Notes: a model not told the origin generated them from the letters alone. Shown: positions 7,975-16,406, numbered from the stretch's first letter. The stretch: 64,000 bases of DNA from Solibacillus silvestris (GCA_001586195.1 CP014609.1:1772001-1836000), one strand, 5' to 3'. Numbers and translations are program-made.

Positions 7975-9102
7975 CTATACTAACTGTTCTTCGCGTTTAG
8001 CTAATATTTCATGAACTAGTGGAATGACCTTTTCACCAATCTCTTCAATGACCTCCAAATGAGGGAAACCACGCAGCAGTACTTTATCAAAACCTAAATC
8101 GACAAACTCCACAATCCGCTCAGCTACTTGCTGTGGTGTCCCGACCAGCGCAATCGAATTGCCTGATAAAACTTGCGTTAACCCTGCCCAAATATTCGGG
8201 GCAATCACAAAATTATTGTCTTTAGACTCAAGCATTAACTGATGAAGGCGGCTCACACCTACTGCTCCGTTGCTTACTGTATTAGCATGTTTTGCTTCCA
8301 ATACTTCAGGGTCGACTTGGCTAATAATTTTGTTTGCATTTTCAAACGCAGCTTCTTCTGTTTCACCTAAAACGACCTGGAATGAAACACTGTAAGAAAG
8401 ATCGCGATTTTTTTCTTTTGCCAGTTTAACAACCGAATCAAGCTCTTGTTTTGTCGTTTCCAATGTTTCACCCCAAAGCATATATACGTCAGCCACATCT
8501 GTTGCAACTTCTTTTGCAATTGGTGATGAACCACCGAAGAAAATTGGTGGCGCATTTTTAACAGGCAATGGTAAGTTCGCTCCTTTTAATGTGTAAAACT
8601 CGCCATTATAATCAAACGTTTCCCCGTTAAACAGACGTTTTAAAATTTCAATATACTCACGTGTACGCTTGTAACGATCTGTATGTGATAAGAAATCCCC
8701 GTCATTCTCAAGTTCTTTTGGTGCACCGCCTGTTACGACATTGACAAATACACGGTTATTCGACCAGTAATTTACTGATGAGTACTGTTTTGCCAGTTGT
8801 GTAGGGGCAGTAGAACCAGGTCGAACCGCAATCAGATAATTCAATGTCTTTGTATGTGCTGTCAAATGCGATGCAGCAACCAAGGAATCTACACAGCTTC
8901 CGCCAATCGGTAACAGTAATGTTGAAAAGCCTGCTTTTTCAGCTGCCTGTGCAACTTTTGTAATATACTCCACAGAAGGTTCACGATCAGAATCAACGCC
9001 GACACCTGACCATGTTTGTGCACCTTTGTTTGACGTTTGGTTTCCTACATATTCACTATCGCCCGAAGTTGGCGCCATCGTAATAAACTCTACTTTTGTC
9101 AT
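7975..9102 (-). CDS. ssuD: FMNH2-dependent alkanesulfonate monooxygenase SsuD
   Basis: A 375-aa luciferase-fold enzyme that oxidises alkanesulfonates to aldehyde and sulfite. SsuD-like blocks are FSTLLLPIGGSCVDSLVAASHLTAHTKTLNYLIAVRPGSTAPTQLAKQ, VNVVTGGAPKELENDGDFLSHTDRYKRTREY, FGGSSPIAKEVATDVADVYMLWGE and SNGAVGVSRLHQL. Length fits SsuD (about 380). The ribosome site AAGGAGG is close to consensus. Neighbours supply import (ssuBAC), reduced flavin (ssuE) and sulfur fixation (metY). Confidence 0.9.
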   Translation of the reverse strand: MTKVEFITMAPTSGDSEYVGNQTSNKGAQTWSGVGVDSDREPSVEYITKVAQAAEKAGFSTLLLPIGGSCVDSLVAASHLTAHTKTLNYLIAVRPGSTAPTQLAKQYSSVNYWSNNRVFVNVVTGGAPKELENDGDFLSHTDRYKRTREYIEILKRLFNGETFDYNGEFYTLKGANLPLPVKNAPPIFFGGSSPIAKEVATDVADVYMLWGETLETTKQELDSVVKLAKEKNRDLSYSVSFQVVLGETEEAAFENANKIISQVDPEVLEAKHANTVSNGAVGVSRLHQLMLESKDNNFVIAPNIWAGLTQVLSGNSIALVGTPQQVAERIVEFVDLGFDKVLLRGFPHLEVIEEIGEKVIPLVHEILAKREEQLV

Positions 9103-9114
9103 TTTAATTCCTCC

Positions 9115-9486
9115 TTATTTTGTAACCGGTGCACTAGCTACTACTTCATCAGCCGGTAATTCGTTTGTTTGTTGAATAGTGCCTGATTTCAACTGCTCTG
9201 CCACTTGTGAAAAAGTTTGATTTGCCGGAATGTTAATAAACGAAATTTGCTCTTCTTGTGCTTTTTTGTAAGATAATTCGCAGAAAGTTTCAGGTGGTGC
9301 TACAAAAGTTGTCGCTCCCAGTTCAATTGCCTTACGTAATGTAGCGCCACGGCGTCCTTCAGTTAAATCGAGTGCCGGATTGCGCAAGTCTTCCACAGAA
9401 TGGTCCTGCTGAATAATACGTAAAATCGTTCCTTCCACAATCGGTGTTACAATACCTTCATCATTTACTACAACTGCAATCGCCAT
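9115..9486 (-). CDS. NifX/NafY-fold small protein in the sulfonate operon
   Basis: A 123-aa protein whose layout resembles the dinitrogenase iron-molybdenum cofactor-binding family: a short strand AIAVVVNDEGIVTPIVEGTILRI, the turn DLRNPALDL, then LRKAIELGATTFVAPPETFCELSYKKAQEEQISFINI and a final helix with QVAEQL. The order and spacing match that RNase H-like fold. One Cys (TFCELS) could bind metal or sulfur but is not a known signature. It lies 15 nt after metY and 12 nt before ssuD. Its role in sulfur assimilation is unknown. The fold call is from pattern resemblance only. Confidence 0.55.
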   Translation of the reverse strand: MAIAVVVNDEGIVTPIVEGTILRIIQQDHSVEDLRNPALDLTEGRRGATLRKAIELGATTFVAPPETFCELSYKKAQEEQISFINIPANQTFSQVAEQLKSGTIQQTNELPADEVVASAPVTK

Positions 9487-9501
9487 GTTAAAATCCCCCT
9501 G

Positions 9502-10800
9502 TTATTTTGTTATTTGAGCGACTTCGGCAGCTTTCTGCAAGCTTTGTGCCAAGTCGTTTTTAATATCTTCAATATCTTCCAGACCAATAGATAAACGGAT
9601 CAGACCAGGTGTTACACCACTCGCTAACTGCTGTTCAGTTGATAGTCGTGAATGCGATGTGCTTGCCGGATGGATGACAAGTGACTTCGAGTCGCCGACA
9701 TTGGCAACATGTGAAAGTAGCTGAACATTATTAATAAATGCCTTCGCTGCCTCTAGTCCGCCTTTGATTCCAAAGCTGAAAATCGACCCTGCCCCTTTTG
9801 GTAAATACTTCTCTACCAAATTGTTTGGATCATTGCCAGGTAGTGTCGGATAATTTACCCATTCCACTAAATCATGTTCCACTAAATATTCAGCAACTGC
9901 CTGTGCGTTTACAACATGCTGACGAACGCGTACTGCCAGTGATTCAAGACCTTGAATGAAAAGCCAAGCATTGAACGGTGATAATGTGGCACCTAAATCA
10001 TGCCCTAGCTCGAAGCGTGCTTTCGTAATAAATGCTTTTTCCCCAGCGGCTTCTACAAATGAACGGTTGCCGATTAATTCATTCGGTTCAACGAAGCTTG
10101 TGAATCGAGGAGCTTTCCACTCAAATTTACCGCCGTCAATAATTGCACCACCTAGCGAAGTTCCGTGACCGCCGATAAATTTTGTTGTGGAATGCACAAC
10201 AATATCTGCTCCAAATTCAATCGGTTTTGATAAGTAAGGTGTCGCAAATGTATTATCAACAATTAGCGGGACGTCTTGACGATGGGCTACTTGTGCCAAT
10301 CCTTCAATATCTGCAATTTGCAAGCTCGGATTGCCGATTGTTTCAGTGAATACGGCGCGTGTTTTATCATTGATTGCTGCTTCAACTTCCTGTAAGTCAG
10401 ATCCTTCGACAAAGTGTACTGTTACACCGAAGCGAGGCAATGTTTTAGAGAACATTGTATACGTACCGCCATAAAGAGCATTCGTTGCGACAATTTCATC
10501 GCCTGCCTGTGCGACAGTCAGTATAGCTATTAAGATCGCCGCCTGTCCTGAAGCGACCGCAAATCCTCCGACACCGCCCTCCAGTGCGGCAAGACGCTCT
10601 TCAAATACTGCATTTGTCGGATTGGCATTTCGCGAGTATAAATAGCCGCTTTCCTGTAATTTAAATAAGTTTGCTGCGTGTTCCGTGTCATAAAATACAT
10701 ATGAAGTTGTCTGATACAGCGGAACTGCACGGGAGCGTGTTACCGGATCAACTGTTTGACCTGTATGAAGAGCGATTGTTTCCTGATTTAAAAATGTCAT
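9502..10800 (-). CDS. metY: O-acetylhomoserine aminocarboxypropyltransferase (sulfhydrylase) MetY
   Basis: A 432-aa PLP enzyme making homocysteine directly from O-acetylhomoserine and sulfide. Length (about 430) separates it from MetB/MetI/MetC. Motifs: TLALHTGQ-like start (ETIALHTGQ), QTTSYVFYDTEHAANLF, YSRNANPTN, PLIVDNTFATPYL, the PLP lysine in HSTTKFIGGHG and the C-terminal HPASTSHSRL. It sits inside the organosulfur operon between the thioredoxin-like gene and the NifX-like gene, linking released sulfite or sulfide to methionine synthesis. It is a third member of the same superfamily in this window, after metI and metC. Confidence 0.92.
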   Translation of the reverse strand: MTFLNQETIALHTGQTVDPVTRSRAVPLYQTTSYVFYDTEHAANLFKLQESGYLYSRNANPTNAVFEERLAALEGGVGGFAVASGQAAILIAILTVAQAGDEIVATNALYGGTYTMFSKTLPRFGVTVHFVEGSDLQEVEAAINDKTRAVFTETIGNPSLQIADIEGLAQVAHRQDVPLIVDNTFATPYLSKPIEFGADIVVHSTTKFIGGHGTSLGGAIIDGGKFEWKAPRFTSFVEPNELIGNRSFVEAAGEKAFITKARFELGHDLGATLSPFNAWLFIQGLESLAVRVRQHVVNAQAVAEYLVEHDLVEWVNYPTLPGNDPNNLVEKYLPKGAGSIFSFGIKGGLEAAKAFINNVQLLSHVANVGDSKSLVIHPASTSHSRLSTEQQLASGVTPGLIRLSIGLEDIEDIKNDLAQSLQKAAEVAQITK

Positions 10801-10815
10801 ATGAAAGATTCTCCT

Positions 10816-11307
10816 TTAATAAAGAAATTTTTGGGTAAGTGTAAGCAATTCCTGTTCTGTCAGTTCACCTTTTACAGTGTGTACTACTTTTCCATCTTGC
10901 AAAAATAACGTCGTCGGCAATGTTAAAATTTCATAGCTTTCTTTCAGCTGCCCTTGACGGTCTAACAGAATCGGAAACGGCAAATCGAATTTCGCTAAAT
11001 ATTGATTGACCAGCCTTGTCGGTTCTTCCACATTGACTGCATAAAGCTCAATGTTATGTGACTGAAGTGTTTCATACGACGCTTTGAACGCGGGCATTTC
11101 CCGTTCACAAGGGGGGCAGTAGGTTGCCCAGAAGTTGATGATGTAACTTCCTTCATTTGGAAGAGCCAATTGCTCCTCGGAAGAAGTTTGAAGTACAAAA
11201 TCTTTGGATTTTGCTTCGGTCTTCTGTTTGGAAGCATTTGAAATAATGGCATAGCTTAGTGCGACAATTAGTACAGCGAATAATGATAACTGTATCCATT
11301 TTTTCAT
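10816..11307 (-). CDS. TlpA/ResA-like membrane-anchored thioredoxin
   Basis: A 163-aa protein with one N-terminal membrane segment (about residues 6-24, LSLFAVLIVALSYAIIS) and an extracytoplasmic thioredoxin domain. The active site is WATYCPPCERE, CPPC rather than the CEPC usual in ResA. Later TLPTTLFLQDGKVV supplies the cis-proline loop. It is translationally coupled to the upstream lipoprotein gene (4-nt overlap). It probably reduces or isomerises an extracellular thiol. Placement in a sulfonate operon is unusual and its partner is unknown. Confidence 0.85.
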   Translation of the reverse strand: MKKWIQLSLFAVLIVALSYAIISNASKQKTEAKSKDFVLQTSSEEQLALPNEGSYIINFWATYCPPCEREMPAFKASYETLQSHNIELYAVNVEEPTRLVNQYLAKFDLPFPILLDRQGQLKESYEILTLPTTLFLQDGKVVHTVKGELTEQELLTLTQKFLY

Positions 11308-11657
11308 TTTAGCTTCACCTCGATTTCAGGCATTTCATGCAGTTCCCCATAGCTGACATGAGAAATCACTTTATAGGTTCCGGTACCGTCAAAACTCGTT
11401 TCAATCGTATACTTCCCGTCCCCGCTAGTATCTGGAGTCACGGAACCAATGGCATTGCCGGTTGGATTGATCAGTTCGAATTCAATTTCCACATCGTTTT
11501 GAATTGGTTCACCGTTGTACGTTACGGTTGCTGTGATCGTTACAGGTTCGAATGCTTCGAGCTCAAATTTACTGGCATTTAATGTTACATCGAGCGTTTC
11601 ATTTGCTTGTGCACTACAACCGGTAAGCAGTAGCACTGTAAGTAAAAGTCTTTTCAT
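11304..11657 (-). CDS. YtkA/FixH-like lipoprotein
   Basis: A 117-aa lipoprotein (lipobox LLTGC, Cys14) with one Ig-like domain: LNASKFELEAFEPVTITATVTYNGEPIQ, EFELINPTG and DGKYTIETSFDGTGTYKVISHVSY. This is the YtkA-like pattern, often found near copper or cytochrome-oxidase genes. It overlaps the permease gene upstream and the thioredoxin gene downstream by 4 nt each, so all three are translationally coupled. Function is unknown. A metal- or substrate-presenting role for the importer or the thioredoxin is possible. Confidence 0.75.
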   Translation of the reverse strand: MKRLLLTVLLLTGCSAQANETLDVTLNASKFELEAFEPVTITATVTYNGEPIQNDVEIEFELINPTGNAIGSVTPDTSGDGKYTIETSFDGTGTYKVISHVSYGELHEMPEIEVKLK

Positions 11658-12424
11658 TTACCATCAGCCTTTAAATTTGTCCAGAACAGAAGGCGTTTTT
11701 TTAATTTTTCAAATGCAATCATGATAGCGACAATAATGATACTGTTAAAAATAATGCCTGCAAGCACGTAATGATATTGTGAGAAGTCACTGTAATACTG
11801 GATGAAAAAGCCCATTCCTGATGAAGCACCGAACATTTCGGCGATCGTTAAAATCAGGAAGCTCATACCAAGTGATGTACTCGCACCACTTAAAATATGG
11901 GGTGCACTTGCGGGCAACACGACTTTCAGTAAAAACGTCGGTCCTTTTAAACCAAGAGATTTCGCATTGTCAAGATAATGCTTTTCAATCAGCAGGACGC
12001 CATGAATCGTTCCTAAAAATACTGGCCAAAATGCGCCGATAAAAATAAGAGACATCGAAGCTGTTTGGAAAGTCGGTAAAATTGCAATGACATATGGTAT
12101 GAACAGCGTTGGCGGAATCGGACTTAGTGCATGAAAGTAAGGCATTAATATTTCACGTGACCGTTTGTTCAATCCGAAAAACAGACCGCCTACAATACCT
12201 GTCACCAATGCTCCGAAAAATCCAGGAATCAGCAATTTCATCGAGCTTACTACACCAGTTACAAGCTCCCCTATTTTTGCGGAAAAGGATTCAATGACCG
12301 TTAGCGGCTGCGGGAATATAACCGGGTTAATCCATGTCGCATATTTTGTGACAAGTGCCCAGACGACAATAAATATAATTCCTATCAAAATAGTAAGATT
12401 ATAGCGTTTAAAAAATGTGAGCAT
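11654..12424 (-). CDS. ssuC: ABC transporter permease, SsuC type
   Basis: A 256-aa inner-membrane permease of the nitrate/sulfonate/taurine family with about six membrane segments. The cytoplasmic EAA-like loop is ASTSLGMSFLILTIAEMFGASSGMGFF. The start at 12424 is chosen because AGGGGTGGGATGGA precedes it; the frame is open back to 12490, but that would overlap the binding-protein gene. It forms the importer with the ATPase and binding protein encoded upstream. The stop overlaps the YtkA-like gene. Confidence 0.85.
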   Translation of the reverse strand: MLTFFKRYNLTILIGIIFIVVWALVTKYATWINPVIFPQPLTVIESFSAKIGELVTGVVSSMKLLIPGFFGALVTGIVGGLFFGLNKRSREILMPYFHALSPIPPTLFIPYVIAILPTFQTASMSLIFIGAFWPVFLGTIHGVLLIEKHYLDNAKSLGLKGPTFLLKVVLPASAPHILSGASTSLGMSFLILTIAEMFGASSGMGFFIQYYSDFSQYHYVLAGIIFNSIIIVAIMIAFEKLKKRLLFWTNLKADGK

Positions 12425-12437
12425 TCCATCCCACCCC

Positions 12438-13508
12438 TTAAATGTTTTGTTCATTAAATCGAACGAGCTGATCTTTGTAATAAGCATCATCCGGATATTG
12501 TTCGATTAACTCAGTTAATGCTTTTTCGTATAGATCGATATTTACATATTCGTTTACATCAATATCATCCACATTTTCAACATAGCCGATTTCTTTCATC
12601 TGCTCCCACATTTGAACTATTTTCTCTTTGCTTGGATCAGAAGAATAATTCGAGTGGCTGTCGTTTACAATCGTATTAATTACTTTCTCATCGACTTTCA
12701 TATACTCTTTCGCTGCAGTTACTGCTGATTGCGGATCTTCAATTTTTTTACGTTCCGCGCGAATAAGCGCTTTTAAGAAACGTTTATATGCTTCCCCATC
12801 TTCTTCCGCCAATAATTCCGAGCGTGTTACAACACGACAGCATACATGCCCTTCCTGTAAATCATTGCTCCATGCAACTGCTTCAAGACCCATATCGACC
12901 GCTTGTGCGTAAAATGAATTTGCAGATACTGCAACGTCCACTTTTCCTGATGCTACAGCTTCAAGTAGCATACTACCTGTTTTGAATTCAACAATTTCCA
13001 AATCGTTTTTCCAGTCGATACCTGCATCTTCAAGCGCAGAACGGAAAACGATATCCGATGTAAAGATCCTGATCGTTCCAACTTTTTTTCCTTTATAGCT
13101 TTCAAGTGAAGTATATTGCCCCGCGTTTTCCTTTTTCGTTAAAATCGGGTGTCCGCCCTCCAAATGCCCTCCAATAATGGAGAAATCCGAGCCGTTTGCG
13201 ATAAACGTTAAGGGGCCAGCTGTACCGAATGTTAATCCGACATCAATTTTCCCCGCCTGGAGTGCATTCAGTCCGTCTGCCGAGTTTGCAAAGCCAACAC
13301 GATTGACCGAAATATGTTCTTCTTCAAAATAGCCTTCCTGATGAGCAATGTCGACAAGTGTTCCACCTGCAGACTGACTTAAACCAACCGTGATTTCATA
13401 ATCGTCAGAGGCTGCTCCTTTTGAAATTTGTTCATCATCTCCGCATGCAGCGAGTAAACCCACTGTTAAAGCGAGTGAAGCGATCCATTTCTGATTTGTT
13501 TTTTTCAT
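12438..13508 (-). CDS. ssuA: ABC transporter substrate-binding lipoprotein, SsuA type
   Basis: A 356-aa lipoprotein with lipobox LLAAC (Cys22). The mature part is a periplasmic-binding fold of the NMT1/SsuA kind: VGLSQSAGGTLVDIAHQEGYFEEE, GLNALQAGKIDVGLTFGTAGPL, YKGKKVGTIRIFTSDIVFRSALEDAGI and LLEAVASGKVDVAVSANSFYAQA. It would capture a sulfonate, sulfone or similar organosulfur compound outside the membrane. It lies 13 nt after the ATPase gene. Taurine or nitrate specificity cannot be told from sequence, but the sulfur operon argues for organosulfur. Confidence 0.85.
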   Translation of the reverse strand: MKKTNQKWIASLALTVGLLAACGDDEQISKGAASDDYEITVGLSQSAGGTLVDIAHQEGYFEEEHISVNRVGFANSADGLNALQAGKIDVGLTFGTAGPLTFIANGSDFSIIGGHLEGGHPILTKKENAGQYTSLESYKGKKVGTIRIFTSDIVFRSALEDAGIDWKNDLEIVEFKTGSMLLEAVASGKVDVAVSANSFYAQAVDMGLEAVAWSNDLQEGHVCCRVVTRSELLAEEDGEAYKRFLKALIRAERKKIEDPQSAVTAAKEYMKVDEKVINTIVNDSHSNYSSDPSKEKIVQMWEQMKEIGYVENVDDIDVNEYVNIDLYEKALTELIEQYPDDAYYKDQLVRFNEQNI

Positions 13509-13520
13509 TTAACGATTCTC

Positions 13521-14396
13521 CTATATTCCTGCTCCATCTGCTATTTCTGTTTTTAAACTATTGACGATCTGTTCGTTCATCTCATTTAAAAGGGATTCAC
13601 GAAATGCACGGAACTCCTTGTTTTCATATAGTTTTTGACGATCCGTCCCTTTTTTCTCAATCGGTACTTGAATGCTTTTCGTCAACGCCCCGTTTTTCCC
13701 GGGAGCAAAGATGACAATCCGGTCCGCCAAATAAATGGCTTCGTCAACATCATGTGTAACAAATACGACTGTACGTTTTTGTTCGGCACTAATTTGAACA
13801 AGCAGATCCTGCAGTTGAATACGTGTGACAGGATCCAAAGCGCCAAATGGTTCATCCATCAGCAGTAAATCCGAACCGTAGCTTAATGCACGCGCAATGG
13901 CTGCACGCTGTTTCATACCACCTGACATTTGGCCAGGATATTTTTTTACGGCGTGCCCTAAATGGACAAGTGTCAAATATTGCTCTGCGATATGTGCAAG
14001 CTCTTTTTTCGGCATTTTTTTATTACGCTGTTTTAATGCAAGCATGACATTCGCCTGTGCCGTCAGCCATGGAAATAAGGAATAATCCTGGAAAACGACT
14101 CCGCAGTCAGGGTGAGTTTCCTTTACGGATTTACCGTTTATTTCGATATTGCCATTTGAAAATGGTTCAAGCCCTGCCATCATTCGAAGCAATGTACTTT
14201 TCCCGCATCCGGAAGGTCCCATAAATACGAGAAACTCGCCATCTTGCACTTCAAGCTGAATATTGTTTAAAATTTTTGTCGTCGCATCATAACTGAAATC
14301 GATATTCTGGACTTTAATCTTCGTTTTTTTCTCTGTACTATCTTTCGTAGATATAGGGGTTTGTTGTGGCACTGGACGTTCCAATAATTGAACCAT
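13521..14396 (-). CDS. ssuB: ABC transporter ATP-binding protein, SsuB type
   Basis: A 291-aa ATPase with a roughly 25-residue N-terminal extension before the domain. Walker A is FMGPSGCGKSTLLRMM, the Q-loop is VVFQDYSLFPWL, the signature is MSGGMKQRAAIARAL, Walker B is LLLMDEPFGALD and the switch His is in VFVTHDVDEA. It drives import through the SsuC-like permease. It lies 4 nt after the DszC-like gene in the operon. Confidence 0.88.
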   Translation of the reverse strand: MVQLLERPVPQQTPISTKDSTEKKTKIKVQNIDFSYDATTKILNNIQLEVQDGEFLVFMGPSGCGKSTLLRMMAGLEPFSNGNIEINGKSVKETHPDCGVVFQDYSLFPWLTAQANVMLALKQRNKKMPKKELAHIAEQYLTLVHLGHAVKKYPGQMSGGMKQRAAIARALSYGSDLLLMDEPFGALDPVTRIQLQDLLVQISAEQKRTVVFVTHDVDEAIYLADRIVIFAPGKNGALTKSIQVPIEKKGTDRQKLYENKEFRAFRESLLNEMNEQIVNSLKTEIADGAGI

Positions 14397-14400
14397 GTAC

Positions 14401-15540
14401 TCACTCTCCTAACAGAAATTTTCTACCTAATGATTGGATCGATGTATCAACCGGAACATGCAGTGTCATCGTCCGCAAATTACGCCAATAGCGGTCAAAC
14501 CCATAGTGACTTGAAGTAGCACGGCTGCCCATCACTTCGAAAATTTTTGATGTAATTTCAAGCCCTATTTGAGTCGTAAAAATTTTTGCTGTTTGCAGTG
14601 CATCATCCAAATTACTGCGATTTTCCGGTGTAATTTTTTCAGGTTGATCCCAAAGTTCCTGTAATATTTTATCCGCTTTTTTTACGACCAAGTTCGCTGC
14701 TTCGATTTGCACATAAAACTGGCCGTAATGATGCTGGATAATTGGATCTTCAATCGCCGATGTCTGTGTAATAGCACGCGGTCTTGTTTGTTCTCTTGTA
14801 TATGTAAGCGCTGATTGAAGAGCACCTTCTGAAATCCCTAAATAGACATGGTTTAAAATAAATGTAGCGATATTCAGACGCAGCTGTGAAAACTCGCTTG
14901 CGTAAAAGCCTTGCTGCAACACTTCTTCATCATGTACTACCACATGATCGAACAGAATCGTTCCACTGTCTGTCTGGCGTTGCCCCATATTGTCCCAATC
15001 GCCTTTTACATCTACACCAATCCGTTTACTAGGAATAACGACCAATAATGGCTCATCCTGCCCTTCCACTAACGCCGATACTAATAATACATCCGAATCG
15101 ACACTACCAGAACAGAACGTTTTTACGCCGTTTAACAAATAGCCTGTTGTTGTTTTTTCAGCCTTCAGTTGAATAGCCACCGGGTTGAACGCATTCCCCC
15201 AAAAATAATTATGTTTGGCTGTTTCGCGATAATAAAATTCCTTCTGCTCTTGTGAACCACATAAATGCGGTGTAACGAGATTGATAAAATGATAGCCTAA
15301 AACATGTGCAAGTGAACTATCCGCACGTGCAATCGCTCGGACAACTTGAAACACATCATGCCAATTCCCACCTAAACCACCGTATTCTGTCGGAATTAAA
15401 AGTTTTAAAAGTCCGCTTTCTCGTATTAAATCCCGCTCTTTTTTAGCATTGCCTCCGATTTTATCCCTCTCTACGGCTGTCTGTTTAAACTGTTCGGCAA
15501 GCTTTTCAGCGATATCATCAATATGTGCAACTGCTCCCAT
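14401..15540 (-). CDS. DszC/SfnB-like acyl-CoA-dehydrogenase-fold flavin monooxygenase
   Basis: A 379-aa flavoprotein of the acyl-CoA dehydrogenase superfamily. Blocks are LLKLLIPTEYGGLGGNWHDVFQVVRAIARADSSLAHVLGYHF, GYLLNGVKTFCSGSVDSD, DWDNMGQRQTDSGTILFDHVVV and the C-terminal FEVMGSRATSSHYGFDRYWRNLRTMTLHVPVD. The last replaces the usual catalytic region and matches DszC and SfnB, which oxidise organosulfur compounds with FMNH2. It is the first gene of the operon, behind a strong promoter at 15599-15627. The substrate is unknown; sulfone or thioether oxidation is inferred. Confidence 0.8.
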   Translation of the reverse strand: MGAVAHIDDIAEKLAEQFKQTAVERDKIGGNAKKERDLIRESGLLKLLIPTEYGGLGGNWHDVFQVVRAIARADSSLAHVLGYHFINLVTPHLCGSQEQKEFYYRETAKHNYFWGNAFNPVAIQLKAEKTTTGYLLNGVKTFCSGSVDSDVLLVSALVEGQDEPLLVVIPSKRIGVDVKGDWDNMGQRQTDSGTILFDHVVVHDEEVLQQGFYASEFSQLRLNIATFILNHVYLGISEGALQSALTYTREQTRPRAITQTSAIEDPIIQHHYGQFYVQIEAANLVVKKADKILQELWDQPEKITPENRSNLDDALQTAKIFTTQIGLEITSKIFEVMGSRATSSHYGFDRYWRNLRTMTLHVPVDTSIQSLGRKFLLGE

Positions 15541-15598
15541 AACACCTCTCCTTTACTAGTTATAGAATTTTCTTGCAATTCAGTATTCTTAATTCGTT

Positions 15599-15627
15599 AG
15601 TTTACAGATGCATGTATTTAAAGTCAA
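15599..15627 (-). promoter_or_regulatory. Promoter of the eleven-gene organosulfur operon
   Basis: Reading the minus strand, TTGACT (15622-15627), a 17-nt spacer and TAAACT (15599-15604) form a near-consensus sigma-A promoter about 60 nt before the DszC-like start codon. Confidence 0.75.
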
Positions 15628-15645
15628 TAGCTAATTTAAACAATT

Positions 15646-15662
15646 CATACTGGAATAGTATG
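15646..15662. promoter_or_regulatory. Inverted repeat upstream of the organosulfur promoter
   Basis: CATACT-ggaat-AGTATG lies about 20-35 nt upstream of the -35 box. That is an activator-like position suiting a LysR-type or CymR-type sulfur regulator. The binding protein is not identifiable. Confidence 0.4.
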
Positions 15663-15753
15663 CTTTTAGCGGATTAACGTAAAAAAGCATATTTATTTGT
15701 ATTTATTTAGAAATTAATAATGTGATTTAAAGATGAATTCGAGGTTATAAGAA

Positions 15754-15779
15754 GAAAAAACCACTATTTACATAGCGGT
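15754..15779 (-). terminator. Terminator of the SLAP-gene pair
   Basis: ACCGCTAT/ATAGTGGT stem with GTAA loop, followed on the minus strand by six T. Confidence 0.75.
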
Positions 15780-15796
15780 CTTTTGGTTTGACATTT

Positions 15797-16015
15797 TTAA
15801 TAACTCATGACTTGATAATAAACAACGATTTGATAGATCGCCGGCACAATTAAAGCAATCGAAAGTGAGATGACTGCTCCCCACTTCGATTGTGTCATTA
15901 AACGAATATTGTCGCTTTTCAAGTGTAGTAAAAATGACAGTGTAAAATATAATGCACTGACTAAAAAGATAGGGGTTACGAATGTGAGCCAAATTCCTGC
16001 ATTCATTTCATGCAT
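15797..16015 (-). CDS. Small two-segment membrane protein, function unknown
   Basis: A 72-aa protein with two membrane segments, WLTFVTPIFLVSALYFTLSFLL and AVISLSIALIVPAIYQIVVYY, joined by a short charged loop. I do not recognise the family. The start at 16015 follows GAGGTGAAGGAATCG; an in-frame ATG at 16048 lacks a site and would overlap the preceding gene. It lies 22 nt after the SLAP-domain gene and shares its terminator, so the two are probably made together. Confidence 0.6.
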   Translation of the reverse strand: MHEMNAGIWLTFVTPIFLVSALYFTLSFLLHLKSDNIRLMTQSKWGAVISLSIALIVPAIYQIVVYYQVMSY

Positions 16016-16037
16016 CGATTCCTTCACCTCAATTCCA

Positions 16038-16406
16038 TTATATTTCAATATCTATCTGTTTTATTTCTGTGAATTGAAAATCAATACTTTCGTCGAAAAT
16101 AAACGTCCATGGCATTGAACAAAAAGGAGGAATTTGGAGTGCATCAATTGTAAAATTTTGAGTAATTTTCTCCGTTTCTGTTATAATACTTATTTCCGTA
16201 TTTCGGAATTTCAATTGCTGATCTGTTCGGTTGTGAATAAGTGTAATGATGAGCTTTTGTTGTTTATGATTAATAGCCGTTCGTATAAGGCAACAGGAAA
16301 TTCTCTTGTCCTGTTCTTTAGTTTGTTGAAAAAATTGTTCTATTAATAATTGATCCTGAGCTGAAATCGCTTTATCCCAGGCGGGTTCATATTGCAGTTT
16401 TTGCAT
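16038..16406 (-). CDS. SLAP-domain protein
   Basis: A 122-aa soluble protein resembling the SLAP domain found with the accessory SecA2 and S-layer systems of Bacillus. The pattern is QKLQYEPAWDKAI, RTAINHKQQKLIITLIHNRTDQQLKFRNTEISI, FTIDALQIPPFCSMPWTFIF. The start at 16406 has GGAAGG at a proper distance; the ATG 9 nt upstream is too close to that site. No secA2 is in the window. Family assignment is from remembered sequence pattern; the role in surface-protein export is established only for relatives. Confidence 0.65.
   Translation of the reverse strand: MQKLQYEPAWDKAISAQDQLLIEQFFQQTKEQDKRISCCLIRTAINHKQQKLIITLIHNRTDQQLKFRNTEISIITETEKITQNFTIDALQIPPFCSMPWTFIFDESIDFQFTEIKQIDIEI

Noticed and set aside
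15731-15748. Second MhqR-like site around GAATTCGAGG
   Set aside because: Only the central nine bases fit; the left arm is unrelated and the nearest genes are not quinone genes.
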